DNA from: Phallusia mammillata
Lineage: Eukaryota > Chordata > Ascidiacea > Phlebobranchia > Ascidiidae
Assembly (NCBI GenBank): GCA_003260075.1
Contig: QLIY01000027.1
Location: 216,798-280,797 of the forward strand
Length of the DNA stretch: 64,000 nt
Reading direction: 5' to 3'
Shown here: in pieces, positions 12,366 through 25,079 of the stretch
How the letters are laid out: every line of letters begins with the position of its first letter
Numbering within the stretch: position 1 is the stretch's first letter
Program-made: the position numbers and the translations under genes
The notes under the pieces: generated by a model
The model's input: the letters and a program-made list of their open reading frames with translations, nothing else
Told to the model about the DNA's origin: nothing
Database searches by the model: none

Positions 12366-14890
12366 TCTTATCGCAAACATATTTTAACAACCTCGCAAAA
12401 ATATTTTGGTATTATAAGGCGCATGGTATGACGTGCGTCAGCAGCCCGCCGTCGATGCTTCATGACTAGCAAGAGCAGGCAAAAACTCAGTTTACTTCAA
12501 GGCGTGTCCTGTCCTGCAGTCTAGACGAAAACCTGACATGCCTGCTTTGGTAGTGTTGACAAGCCCTTCGAGAGAACTCGACTTTTTTACAACTTTGAAG
12601 TAAAACTTTTGCCTATCTTGGTATATATGTACGGTTTCGTTTTTAAACGGTTGGAGATTTAAATTTCGGACATTTTCCCTCAACCGGTAATTACAGATCA
12701 TACAGGAATTCGATTAGAAGTCTTGACATTATAACTAAGAATTTAGTCGAGACAGTTAAGTCCTCATGCGAGCGATTCGTTCCATATAAATAAACTTCCT
12801 AACAAAAACAACTGGTTATATTAACCAACACAACAATTCGTCGGCTTGGCGTATAAACCTGAAGGCGACGCAGACAAATTACACAATCAATACAGCGGTA
12901 ATGTGGTCGCAATGAGTCACTGTGCAAGAAAAGTTGCTTGACCATGTTAGGTAACAAGGTATTGAGCAAACTCCATTATGCATGAGAGGGATTTCCTCCA
13001 GAATACAACAGACTACTTCTATGCCATCACGGCAATAAGATTAGTCTTGGAGTTTGCGAGACGGCTCTCTTCATTGTATGCACAGCCTTTAATTGTGTGG
13101 TACGATGATGTCATTTTAAATGTTACAACTTCAAGCCCAAACTCAAATGCCGAACTGCTCACTTTACAAAAATTGGGTTGCGGAAACCTCGTTTGGACAG
13201 TGCAGTTTACTATTTTGAATATTTTCCATATCCCTGTAGCATACCAGAATCAGAGAGTCGTGATAAACAATGTAACACAACTCTCAATGACTTCAACCAC
13301 TTACACTAAATCAGTCTGAAACAAACTGTCAATTGACATTACAAATGTGCATTCCAGTACTAAGCCACGGTCCTACGTAAGAAGTTGATGAAATCCACAT
13401 GTCTGTCACGACCAAGTGTAAACCCAGCAATTTGGGACCCAAGAAAATGGTTTAACCTTATGAAATTTTAGGAAAATACCGTTTTGTGATTGGAAACAAA
13501 TGTTTCTGTCTGGATTTAGGCTAGTGGTTCTGTTACAGCTTAATTGGAAAAAATAAATTAAGCCCCACACTTGCTGCATGCAACCAACATGTTGCCGCCA
13601 ATTTGTGTAAAAAAACCATAATACATATTTGGTTATTGGTTATCTGTACTTATAAACTTGAAATGTTTGGAAAAAATCTATTTTCGATCTGAATTTAGGT
13701 TGATTTAGTGTTGTACCAAATCATAGTTTAACCGGTAAGTTAATGTGTAGAATCAGAGGTGTTTTGTGGTAAGACGGATCGCGCTTGAATTTATAGGACT
13801 GAGTCTCTCCTACTAAATGGGATAAAATAGATGAGGCCTGTTAGAAGACAATAACTAGACGATACGATAAAAAGGGCAAAATGTCCGGTCTTAAAAGGTT
13901 ATCTGGCCCTATATTACGGATTACGGATTTCGGTGTTTATCTTTAGAACACCTTTTGCAAGCCATTTTTTTATTAGGTCACAGGCTGGTTGCTACACTCT
14001 TGGATTAGTTACATCATCTCACTGGGCTGTAATCAGCAAACTTTGACAAAAATGCAACCAATTGCACTTTATTTCACCTTATATAGCATACAATATCACC
14101 ACTACATTTTAAACGCTGTATTAAAATACTCAGCTAAAATAAAAAAAAGTTTTTTAAGGCAAAAGTGCCGTATGCTTTATAAATAGGTTTAAAATATTCG
14201 TTTTGAAAAAAGCAAAACAATCCAAATCATTGAAAGAAGCTCTGTAATGGCAATAAACGAAAAAATTAGGTGTACTATACTTAAAAGTGTCAATTATTTT
14301 GAAATCACTGAAATAAATTTACAATAATAAACATTGAAGCCGATAGTTAAGCGCCATTAAGCAGTTTGCGCACATTTGAAATCCAGGCTTTATATTGCGC
14401 ATGTAGGTGTTTGTACCATGTAAATTCTATATACGAAAGGTTACATTTTGTTGGCATTGGCATTGCATGTCATAACGTGAAACATGGTATTGCATGAAAG
14501 CAAAACAGTAAAGCAACAGGAGGTAAAAGCAAACTTTTCACATACTTGTTGCAAATCGACATGTTAGATTGCACAAAACGTATTGCTTTGAACGCTAAGT
14601 ATGACATAACCAACAACAATGCTTGCGCGAAAGGGCGATGACATCACCACAAGGGAGATTTGCTACATTTCCATTCTACCAAAAGCTTCACAATGCTATC
14701 ACATACAAACAGTTAATATAGTTATGTGCATAGGACAAAATAATTATTTTCTGTTGTTAAGCAGTACGAGAGAACAATTGCAAATTATACAACTCACAAG
14801 GCGTAACGGTACAATTGCAAACAAAGTAGATCCCAACGTTTAATCAGTGTTTAACTTTCTCTATACTACATAACTAACTACGATATTGTA

Positions 14891-15030
14891 TCACCGCTAT
14901 AGATTTACATTAGTAAATGAAACGTAGTAACGTAACTGATATACTTTTCCCCAGAATATCATCCCCCCCCCCGCTATAGATTTACATTAGTAAATGAAAC
15001 GTAGTAACGTAACTGATATATTTTCCCCCA
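14891..15030. repeat. Duplication around a C10 joint
   Basis: The segment ccgctatagatttacattag...taactgatata occurs on both sides of C10 (14963-14972). Same pattern as the other joints. Confidence 0.75.
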
Positions 15031-15071
15031 TTGTGTTGGCACATAAAGAATATCACTTTAATATTACATTC

Positions 15072-15321
15072 ATATGGGACTTTGACTTTGGTTGTTTTTT
15101 AAACGATAACATACAAAAACTAAAATAGGTGGTTTAGTTGTTTTAAATTGTACATAATTCCAAATTCGGTCAAAATATCGTGTCACATAACCCCCCCCCC
15201 TCATATGGGACTTTGACTTTGGTTGTTTTTTAAACGATAACATACAAAGACTAAAATAGGTAGTTTAGTTGTTTTACATTGTAAATAATTCCAAATTCGG
15301 TCAAAATATCGTGTCACATAT
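15072..15321. repeat. About 120-bp duplication around a C10 joint
   Basis: The segment catatgggactttgactttg...aaaatatcgtgtcacata lies on both sides of C10 (15191-15200) with three or four substitutions. Same pattern as the other joints. Confidence 0.75.
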
Positions 15322-15660
15322 ATTGCAAACATACAGTAACAACAGGTAAATTCGGCAAAACTCTGGCACAATCAAGGACTGAGCAAAGTAGTGTTTGATC
15401 CGTCGTTTAACAATCAAGCGTGTTAATTTTTAATCAGTTTTTAAGTGTTTAATTTTCTTGAAAACTTTTCAAAACAAAATGTTTTAATTATTTTTTTAAT
15501 GTATACGTTTCAAAAAAGGTAAGTTCAATCAGATCTCGGTAGAAAGCAAAAAACTAATGTTAGGTAACTAGGTTTTGAATGTTCTATTAATACTAATGTC
15601 TGATTAAATCTATTAAAGTTCGATTTTTGCTCTAAAATTTGTATTCCAACGTAGCAGTTT

Positions 15661-18053
15661 CTAAACCGAATATTTGGCCTCTTTCTTGGAACCGCGCCAA
15701 AACATATAAGCAGCTGTGCCGAGAAATGGTCCGATGACGTAGACGATAGTGAAGTTAAAGGCACTGGTGACGTCATTGAGGCAGTTCCTTTGAAGGACGT
15801 ATGCAAGGAAAGGATTGGCGAAAGAGCCAGTGATATCCATAACTAAAAATAGTTAAAATAATAGTTTTTGTTGTCTGGTTGTTATTTGCTTTATGTGCAT
15901 TTCTTCTATTTTCAGACAACAAATTTGGGTATGGTCATTACGAATTTGCGAATGTGATATCTGCTTCCAACGGGCATGGCGAGTGATACGTAACAAAAAA
16001 GCAGCGTTGTATTTCGCGGGTAAGCTAAAGATCTATCCATAGCTTCGTCCTACAAAAGAAATTAAGATGAGAAGATGCATAAAATACTTACAAAGATATG
16101 TGCCCAGGACAACCGCAATACTTTTCAACGAGTTTTTGAAGAGTTTTCGTCGTAGTGACTCTTTACCGACCTCTTGTGATGGGATTCGAGTTTCAACAAA
16201 GGCAAAGAAGAAGAGATAGAAGAAAGTGACTGATGCCTCAATCAGAATTCCCTGCACAATATTACACCGTCAGGAACAGAATTGCGCCTCTTGATACTAA
16301 ACTATTAAACAAATTTATAAACAAAGTCAAATGACTATTGCCATCAAAGCGTTCTGGTTCAACCTATTTTAAAGCAGAATTATTTTATTGAAGAGAGCTG
16401 CAAGTACTGCAGAAAACGGTGTAAGGAAAGTTGTCAAACTTTGAGAACAACTTACCATAAACAGACTTGTGTTCAAACAATCCAAACACTGGTCAAGTAC
16501 TGGAAGTTGCGTCATATGGTGTGACGTCATAAATCCGTCCCAAAAGAACTTCAGCCATTGTGTTCCCGCCACGAGTCCCACACCCTAGCAGTAAATAAAT
16601 GCCATGTTATACCACTGATACACAAAAACCGAATAAACATATAGGTTGTTAGGGTCGAAAATATGCCGGGCTAGAGCAATATCGCGGCTCAACAGGCGTG
16701 TTTTTGCACCCGCAGTGTTGTAAAATTTACCCCAAACTCCCAAACACGTTCTTAAATGTCTGTGGAAAACTATATGCGCATAGTCCTGAACGGTTTTTCC
16801 GACCCGATATTCGGTATCGGACAGTCCCGTGCCTCCCCGAAGTATGAACACGAGCAAAAGTTCAAAGTCCAAGCAATGACGCAAGAATTAACAAACTTCC
16901 CGCACTTCATTAATTCTATAATGTCGCCAACCTTTTAAAGTCAAAGCAATTTGTAATTGATATGACAGAATCTTAGTGTTTTTGGTAATCCATTTTTGCT
17001 TCATTTACTACACGACGTTTGCTGACCACCCTTTTAACCAAGAAAACTAAGAGCTTAAACATAAAGCAAAGCACATACCAAGCCCAGAATTGTTGAAAAT
17101 CCATGTTGTACATAAGTTGATACAGGTAGCCTGAATCTGGTTAGCAAACTGGGAGATGACTTTTTGATCGAGCCTTGATTCACGAGATTTGCACTGCCTG
17201 TAAAAAAACATTGAAAAAATGAACATTGAAAAAAAAAACATGCTTCCGTTGAAATTGGAATTTTAACTGTTAAAAACACAATTGTGACATTGGCTTGCAA
17301 TAAAAGTAAGCGTTTCTGAACTGAGCAAAAATACAAATGCTTATCTTTGTTTTTGATTCAGTAGACATATAGTAGTAAGCATTTTTAGCAGAAATTCAGT
17401 GGCTCAAATAAGGAATATAATTTTGAAATGTTAGTGAAAATCGCTTTTCCAAATGTTTGTTATGTGGCCTAAAGAGTCGCCTGGCCAAACGCTGTAACAA
17501 ACTTACTTTGGCTAATTTTGTGCCAGTGATCTTCCAGTGGTTGGCATGGTGACGGGGCGTAGGAAGAGAAAACAAAAAAGAAAAAAATGCACAGGAAAAA
17601 CGTGAAGATGAAAAACGTCATCCGGAAATCTCCCCACAGAGTGAGAGCTTTCTCAAAAGTGCAAACCACCAAGATAAATGCTGACAATGCTGTGTTGACG
17701 AAATCGCTGAGGTAGTCTTGTATTGAGTTCGCGACGCCTGCATAAAGCAAATGTTTAGGGCTTTACCAGGTCACTGGGTCGTATATTGTTAAACTTGGAC
17801 CTCAAACGGTAAACAAAACATATTGGGATGACTTGACTAACCTAAATCCCGCATGTCGCAAACGCTGTTAAAGAATGTGAGGTTTGGATCTTATAGCAAA
17901 CGTTACTTTTGGAGCATATTTTAAATCGTTGACATCTTTACCTGGTCGAGATTTTACAAATTTCCTGAAGACTGCCCTGATTCCTTCAGCGGTTGCCATG
18001 CCAACAGCGCATGCACAGGTCGTCATCTGCAGTAACTCCACAATTTCACCCAT
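15661..18053 (-). CDS. Aquaporin-11/12-like channel
   Basis: Six minus-strand exons (17942-18053, 17507-17737, 17079-17197, 16456-16584, 16092-16251, 15661-15842) join in phase with GT-AG introns to 933 nt, or 310 residues. The C-terminal half matches the unorthodox aquaporins: GILIEASVTFFYLFFFAFVE, then FANPFLAYVLQRNCLN and FTIVYVIGPFLG. Several long hydrophobic segments are visible. Both pore boxes are non-canonical: the first reads Ser-Pro-Cys (residues 100-102, where AQP11 has NPC) and the second Asn-Pro-Phe (260-262, normally NPA). The first intron box follows an extremely Phe-rich helix. AQP11-type channels are intracellular (ER) water, glycerol or peroxide channels in vertebrates; that role here is inference. 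The 119-nt third exon is open in two frames and only one is phase-compatible with both neighbours. Length is close to the family norm (about 270-300). Confidence 0.82.
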
Positions 18054-18059
18054 TTTGTG

Positions 18060-19235
18060 GAAATAACAGAAATCAATGCACGTTGCAGCTAGCCTACTTT
18101 GCACAGCAAGTTGAAAACAATACAAAAATAAAATAAAGGACGTTCCATCAAAGGTACAATATTCTAACTAAAAACCAACACGTCTGCACACTAGGAAAAT
18201 CGGCTCATGGAGATTGCATTTACTGAGTTCATTGATTTTGTACCTTTCGACTCTGTTTAAATGCTGAACACAAAGCGGATAAGGTACGTCGGTCAGTTGA
18301 GGTCATTGTTAAGCGTTCGTGCCATAAAAACGCACTAGGAGGCAGAAATACGCTTTTAAAAACTCGATCCTTCAATGGGTCCTTGTTTATTTAAAGCAGT
18401 AAATATTACAAACCAACCAACAGCGCAGCTATTCGAAAATTACAACAAAATCCTTTGAAATTTGTAGTTAATATCGCTTTTTATATATTTGACTCTCTTG
18501 CTCTGCTGCAATTTCCACAGGAAGCAATATAACTGGTGTCTGTACAAACTCATAAGCATTTAAATTGCGACAATAAAAATGTATAGTCTGGAAGCTGTTG
18601 TATCTACAAACCAATCAATATTTTGCACAGTACAGTACACTTTTTATGAAAATCCCTTACACGTTTTATTACACGTCGCGTAACAAAAATGCATCATAAC
18701 TTCCTGCTTAAGTTACCGTCAATATATTGTCAACAACACCAATGAGTTGATAGCTTCCGTGTCGTCAGGCACGTAGCATTGTAACTATCTGTTGTGACGT
18801 AAAATACTTCAGTGCTGGCATGACGCAACTTAACATTACAAGTGCTTATGTGGCTGCTGAGTATCTCTTTTAGAAAAAAGAAGCCCTTCCCAAACGCATG
18901 AAGCTACACGTCTTTGATTGGTCCTTTTATGAATTAGAGAAACTGGTCTGCAAGTTTTTTGTTTACCAAAATTTCTACGTCTGTCTTGCCATACAAGTCA
19001 CGTAGTTACGTTTTAAGGGAAAGAAAAACGGAGGGCAGTAAGTAACGTTTTAAATGAACAGTATCTCAACTGGCATATGTTTCAAAGAAATGTGATCTAT
19101 TCCGTTGGTCGGAAGTAGTACGTGTATTCGTTTCCATTGACAGCAGGCCGCGATCGGTTGCAGCGACTTTTCGGTATCAACACTGCACTGAGTGACACAG
19201 TTGCAAACACAAAAATAGACCTCCTCGACAATTAA
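18060..19235. other. Intergenic interval, nothing recognised
   Basis: No coding exon, RNA gene or clear repeat seen. Confidence 0.4.
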
Positions 19236-19243
19236 CTTACAAC

Positions 19244-19418
19244 CAGTAGTGAGATTCGGACGGTTCGCACCGGTTTTATGCCCCCCCCCCCTCACGAAAT
19301 TTTATGAGATCAGCGAGCATTACTGGTTACTGTCAATGGAGTTTCTGCAACAGAGCCGGCTGAAAAATATGACTTTTGTAATTGAACCAGCTGACAAAAA
19401 ATTTGAATCCCACCACTC
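19244..19418. mobile_element. hAT MITE, family with 40636-40812
   Basis: Ends cagtagtgagattc and gaatcccaccactc are inverted repeats. Flanks are cttacaac (19236-19243) and cctacaac (19419-19426), an 8-bp duplication matching 7 of 8. The reverse complement of 40636-40812 aligns along its length. In that copy the position occupied here by C11 (19281-19291) reads agaatcgtc, so the C run has replaced about 9 bases. Confidence 0.88.
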
Positions 19419-20718
19419 CCTACAACAATGACACATTTTGTAATACCTGCTCACTAACGAGTTTTGTGCAGCAAACCGTGACGGAATTTACTAATTGAAA
19501 ACTTTTCTAAACTAATTAAGTAAAATATTGATTTTGGTGAATATATGTTAACTTTGCAAGTACTGCAGGCAAGGGTACTTTTCTAGGCTCTCTACAAGGC
19601 ATACAGTTAGAAAAACACGAAAATACTTTGGAATTTTTAGCTGCAAAACAAACTTACTAACGTTTCTAGATAAACTAAGAAAAAATCGATTATTTAAATC
19701 GTGATATTTCGAAACCAATGCACCAACACACTGAATTCGACACAAAGTGGTACTTTGGTTCGGCCCAAATGTTTAAAAGGTTAAGATCTAGGGTAGTCCT
19801 ACTATTAGGGGTTTAAGGCTTGTTTGGTTGGCATACAGACAATTAGATTAAGATAATCCCTGTTTTTGTTTAACATTGTTAATTGACTGATGTCACAACG
19901 CAACAAAACCGTTTCATTTGCCACTTGTCAACTTATGGCTGTTCTTTCCAGAACATTTCAAAACACTGAACAAACAAACCTTTCGGACGACAAAAAACAG
20001 CTAATAAACAAACCTGTCCTGCTTGGGTCTTCAATGAAAACGACAAAGTGCCTGATAAACCGGATTTATAGTATAGTGGTAACAAGTTTATTGAAACCCG
20101 ACCGACGCTAGTACTAAACTTGGATGGTACATTTCATGCAGTTAGGTCATTTTTTAGATTCAAAATAGTCCAGGTTTGATTTTAACACTATGCTGATTCG
20201 TAGTAATACTTTAAAGATTCAAAATTGCTGAATAATTCCATATTTATTTGCCATATAGCACCGCAACCATAAAAAAACACTGAGCAATTATAGCTGCAGC
20301 AAAGTGCCTCAGGCTTCACAACTCATGTGCATTGAAGCGTATCGCCAAAAACGTAATGGAAACACAAAAATTGTAATTTGTAAATGTAAAATGCTACAAA
20401 TATACAATTTTGAATTTTTACATTGGAGTAAATCAGAATGGAAGACCAAAAAAACAACTTTGTCGCCTGTGAATTTGCATCGAAAAAACAGATTTATTTT
20501 TGTGAAAAGGTGGGATTTTTCGTTTTGCAACGCATTTTTAGTTGAAATTAGCACGTTAAATACAGTTTATGTGCTGTTGTTAAGAAATATTTTAAAGTTT
20601 TATATTTAACTATTACGTACCAACATTATTAATTAAAAGCGAAATATTTCTTCGTCGGTAGTTTTCGGAAAACCCACTTTTTGATACGCGTGATTGAACA
20701 GCATTAATGTCACTTGTC

Positions 20719-21219
20719 TAGGGTTCCTTCCCGGGAATATCTCGACGGGAAATTCCCGGGATTTCCCGGCAAAATTACGTTCCCGAATCCCGGGAAATTT
20801 GTTTTCAATTCCCGGGAAACAGACAAACAAGCAAAAACGTGTTAATTTTGTAAAAAATAACAGAAATGTTTAAATTCCTGCTAGCTGTTACCAAAATACG
20901 GCGTTTTGTAATTTTAATGATGAAGTAACTAACCGTTTTTATACGAGATGGTAAATTATTTTCGCGAAAATGCGCCACCCAGCGGTACTAGAAAAAGAAA
21001 ATTTATTTTTCGTAATTTCTGAATCTTGTTTACGTTCAAACAAGAATGCAAATATAGTTTTATCAACAAAATCATGGCTAATTAGATGCCTCCAGCGAAA
21101 ATAAACTAATTTTAGCGATTGCAATGACTTAATTATCCACGAAAAAATCGGCACATTTTTCGGTCGGGAATCCCGGGATTCCCGGGAAATGAAAAAATCC
21201 GGGAAATAGAGGAACCCTA
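20719..21219. mobile_element. 501-bp hAT-like element
   Basis: It starts tagggttccttcccgggaat and ends gggaaatagaggaaccctA. Perfect 8-bp flanks cacttgtc lie at 20711-20718 and 21220-21227. Subterminal regions carry many copies of ttcccggg/cccgggaa palindromes, plausible transposase binding sites. No transposase frame is present. Confidence 0.92.
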
Positions 21220-21239
21220 CACTTGTCAGAGATTTGGTG

Positions 21240-21470
21240 AATTCGGCAAGGGTCTGGCACGCGCGATTATTTGAAAAAAAAAAATTTTTGCACGCCAATT
21301 TTGGGCGGTTGCACGCAGAAATTTCGCACGAAAAGCATTTAATTGTACTGCCTTGACCTTATTTACTTGTTTTGCGCCTGCTGAAATTGACCTTGCACGC
21401 GAACTTACGGGTCGTGCACGCGCGCACGCGGGACATGTTGGTCCTGCACGCACGAGATCTCGTCGGGAAC
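21240..21470. repeat. GC-rich tgcacgcg-word cluster
   Basis: A 230-bp island dense in gcacgcg/tgcacgc words and CpG, unlike its AT-rich surroundings, beginning about 15 bases after the hAT element. The words are irregular rather than in a strict tandem array. It could be another degraded element or a CpG island upstream of the gene at 22076. Confidence 0.45.
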
Positions 21471-22075
21471 TGCCATGTTCTGCAGACTGGGGCAAGGCCA
21501 CTGTTAAACTGTTTCCTTTAGCCTAGCTCATTTGTGCAATAGTAAGCTAAGTCCCCTGGAGGCATTGTAATTAACTTGGCCATCTGTCGACTGCACAGTG
21601 CACATACTGTATTGTTTGTGTGCGGCTGTGTGCATTGTATAGTTTGACTATAAAGCTAGTCGCACGTTGAAGTTCTGTCTTCTGACTTCTGTAACTTTGA
21701 AAGTCGAAACAACAGATAGACAAGGTAACGCTTACGCGATGACTTTGTTCTAATCAGTTGGCCTGCCTGCAGCATATTTGTAAACCTGTCTGTCTGGGAT
21801 GAAGTATTGTAAAACATAAAACAAATTATTTTGACATTTGTTTGAATGCCCTAATTAAAAATAGTTTTTCCTGAAGTATTTGTGAGTGTGACAGTAAGTT
21901 TTACAGAAAGTGAGAGTAAACTTCTGCACTTTAGTGCTCTTCTCGGTTGTTACATTTGTTTCATTTTATAATACTGTTTATGTCTTGTATAGCTTTATGA
22001 CTTAATTTTTAGGACAATTTAAAAAGTTGAGATTCTTTGCTGTGGGATTTTAACTGACACCAGCCATACAGTATC

Positions 22076-24947
22076 ATGGGTTCTTGTGAAAACAACCTTG
22101 ACTGTCCTGGTTTGGAGTTCTGTTGTGATGGAATATGCTGTGATGATCCTACAGATTACATTAATCTTGGGTAAGAAATATCATGTCACTTTACAATAAG
22201 TTGATTTTGTGTCAATTTTTTAAATAGAATAGTGGAATATCTGCATTTTTTGGTTTTTATTGCCCATGTTTTTTTTTACAAATTTTGTAACAATACTTTG
22301 AAAATCTCTAAGTTTAATTCAACTTTTCCAAGCCTTTAAGTTTAATGTGGCCAAACCTTATGCCTAGACTTACATGGTCTGTACAATTTTTTCATCTTAC
22401 TTTCAGCATTGGGGTTATTATTGCAATTGTTGTTGTGATATTTGTTTGCATTGGAGGATGTGTTGTTGCTATTTGCTGTTGTTGCAAGCGTCAAACAAAC
22501 CGAGGATATGTCCAGACAAGACAAAATGTGACAACTACCACTGTACAAAACGTTCCACCTGCCCCAAGTAAGTACAGACATATATTTTGTTTTCTATTGG
22601 GTTAAATTTATGTCTAGTTGCAACACATGTTGGCTAGATTTTGGGAATACATGACTGCTGTTATTATGTCGATTGTGTGTCATAACTTTTGAAACTGGTG
22701 AAAGTACACAGAAGAAGCATAAATTTAAAAATGAAAAATAATTTAAAGGGAGGATCATTACAAAAGCATTACAAGGCAAAAAAGCATATGATTGTTATGT
22801 CTCTCATTCCCTGAAGAGGACACATTAATTTTACTCCTTTTTTCTCCCCTGGGGTTTGCCCATGCTTGTGTGGCATAATTTTTTTGGGGATGAATCTTTA
22901 ACAAGTGTTAGATAAAGTCATATGGATGTGTCATCTGTTTCATTGGACTCAACATCCTTAATGGTTACCCTGCTAGTGCCCAAAAAATAAACTGCTTTTA
23001 TTTACTTTTGTAAGCTGTCAGTCAAAAGAAAGAAGTTTCTATGCCATAATAGTTTGATAAGTGTAATGGGTATATATATGGTTTGGTGTTGTGGTAAACT
23101 GTAAGCTTTAGTTGAACAGTTCTATTGCTAAATACAGTTAGGAGCTGCTCGATGCGCCTCCGTTGGTCACCATTAAGAACAATGACCAAAATTGTTGAAA
23201 TTTTGTCAGTTTGCAGATTGTGGCAGTGTTAAGGTGTTGGATTGTTGTGTTTCACAGTCCCACTAATAACCCTTAAACCTCTAAAACAGGAAATGTTAAA
23301 CAATGTGCAAACAAAATAAAATTTAGATAGTCATGCATATCATGATTAAAAGCAGTATGATGATACATGAGTTTAACATGGCAGCATATAGCTTTCATCT
23401 GCAATTTCCATCCAATGTGTACTTAACAACCTTGCTTATGTTGTAAATAGAAATAGACTGACAATTATGCCGATATTTATTTTCCTTCATTTATAACAAT
23501 TTAAAGGCAAAAAACTCCATGATTGTTCAAACGCTAACTTGAGTTGACTACAGGACACAGCACCAAAAAAATGTTATTCCCAGGTCATGCTTTGCAATCC
23601 ACTTAAATCAGTGTTTCTCAACCTGGGGGTCGCGACCCCCCAAGGGGTCGCCAAGCACTTTTGAGGGGGTCACGGAGACGCAATTATTTTATCTGTATCA
23701 TAAAAACTTTCCCTGNATTATTTTATCTGTATCAAAAAAACTTTCCCTGTGACTTTTGTTTAGCATATAGTAACTCACACGACCGTTTGATTTAGAACGG
23801 GCGCAACAATATTTGCGATTGTATACTTCTATAATTGCGGGTTTTGGTTTTTCTTAACATAAAAAAAACACGAAATAGTGAAATAGTTAGTGAAAAATAG
23901 GGGTTTTCCGGAATACAGCAAAACGCCGAACTATTGCAGCCACGTTAGATTGCAAATGTGTGATGAACACAATCAACACATGCTGGTAGTTAAACTTCCT
24001 GTGTGTGTGCGTGTGTAAAGGGGTCGCGTGGTGTTAGAAAATCTCTAAAGGGGGTCGCATAGTAAAAAAGGTTGAGAACCACTGACTTAAATGAATGTAA
24101 AAACAAAAGTCCTCTGAGAGTATAAAAGCTTTTGAAGTCAATTTACCATGTCACCGATCCACCAATCAATGACTGGGTTATGCTCAAGGCAAAAACATGA
24201 TTGTGTCAAGCAACAATAACCTAGTTCCAAATATGTTTTCAAATATGTAAAGGCACCCATTGTAAAATAAATTAATATTAATACTGTATATTTGTCACAT
24301 ATATATACTTAAAAAAAGATAAAGATATGTCATACTTAGATAAAGATAAAATGTATGTGCAATATGTGCAGAGCCACCCCTGTAGTTTTTGTTTCTATTG
24401 TTTTTGTTTTTTTATTGCTCCTAGAAAGAAATATTTTTATGAATAATCTACACACAAATGGACATTGCAGGATTGGCTTTTTTCTTTTGGTAGCTGTCTT
24501 GACATTGACACGTTCACTGTGTGTGCATTGCATAATTAATGATAAAGCCAATAAATAATTCAAAACAGACCTAAATTCTCATTGCCTTTATTTAGGAAGA
24601 TTTATTTGATAGGTTTAGAGAAATTACATTACTCCTTTATCAGAAACCTTTCATGTTTAAACCATGTTTCAGTGGTACAATATCCAACAAGTGCAGCTCC
24701 TTATCCCCCTAATCTTCAACAACCTCCATACCCAATGGGTCCTGCTTACCCACCTGGACAACAGACTTTAGTTCAACAAGCCAACCTTGCCGGCACACCA
24801 GCACAAATGGGGCCCCAGTATCCTCCAGCAACGCCACAATCTTACCCTGCATATCAAGCCCCACCACCAACAAACCCCAACTATGTTGAACCACATCATG
24901 CTCAACAGTTTGATAAGAATGCTCCACCTCCACCTTACTCTGGATGA
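22076..24947 (+). CDS. Shisa/CYYR1/VOPP1-like single-pass membrane protein
   Basis: Three exons (22076-22170, 22407-22567, 24673-24947) join in phase to 531 nt, 176 residues. The short N-terminal ectodomain has six cysteines including two CC pairs (CENNLDCPGLEFCCDGICCD). A transmembrane helix follows (about residues 33-55), then CCCCK directly at the cytosolic border, a likely palmitoylation site. The tail is Pro/Gln/Tyr-rich and ends PPPPYSG, so it has a PPxY motif for WW domains (NEDD4-type ligases). This plan, Cys-rich mini-domain, helix and PY-rich tail, is that of the Shisa, CYYR1, WBP1 and VOPP1 superfamily, which acts in endolysosomal or ER trafficking of receptors. No signal peptide precedes the Cys domain from this ATG. 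An in-frame TGA lies at 22055, and AG acceptor-like sites (22062, 22071) leave room for an upstream exon. AATAAA occurs at 25061-25066. Intron 2 carries a hAT element. Confidence 0.75.
22806..24390. repeat. Degraded copy of the dispersed repeat seen at 57920-58880
   Basis: Its left part (ccctgaagaggacacattaa) matches ccctgaaggggacacatatt near 57928. Its right part (gcaatatgtgcagagccaccc followed by ctgtagtttttg) matches the sequence near 58850. The two landmarks are about 1.5 kb apart here and about 0.9 kb apart there. The difference includes the hAT insertion at 23609-24084. Confidence 0.45.
23609..24084. mobile_element. 476-bp hAT-like element
   Basis: Left end cagtgtttctcaacctgggg and right end aaaggttgagaaccactg are inverted. 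Perfect 8-bp target duplications acttaaat lie at 23601-23608 and 24085-24092. Subterminal ggggtcgc motifs occur at both ends. It sits in intron 2 of the Shisa-like gene. A single N at 23716 separates two copies of about 33 bases (attattttatctgtatca...), an assembly joint. Confidence 0.93.
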
Positions 24948-25079
24948 TTGTGATGTACAGTTTGAGGGATTATTGTTGCAAAAACAATGTTCTTCAATGC
25001 ACTTTGAATGATCACATCTTGGTCCATGTTCAATACTGCCCAAGTTGTTGATTGTTAGACAATAAATATGTTTTGACAC

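Larger units (their letters stand above)
11700..15655. other. Gene-free interval with duplicated joints
   Basis: About 4 kb with no recognised exons. It holds three poly-C joints, described separately, each next to a direct duplication. The frames at 12978-13319 and 14619-14843 have no family features. Confidence 0.5.

Noticed and set aside
12978-13319. 113-codon open frame
   Set aside because: No family features, no splice signals, surrounded by AT-rich noncoding sequence.
21226-21501. 91-codon Arg/Ala-rich minus-strand frame
   Set aside because: It results from the gcacgcg word cluster, with no domain and no splice context.
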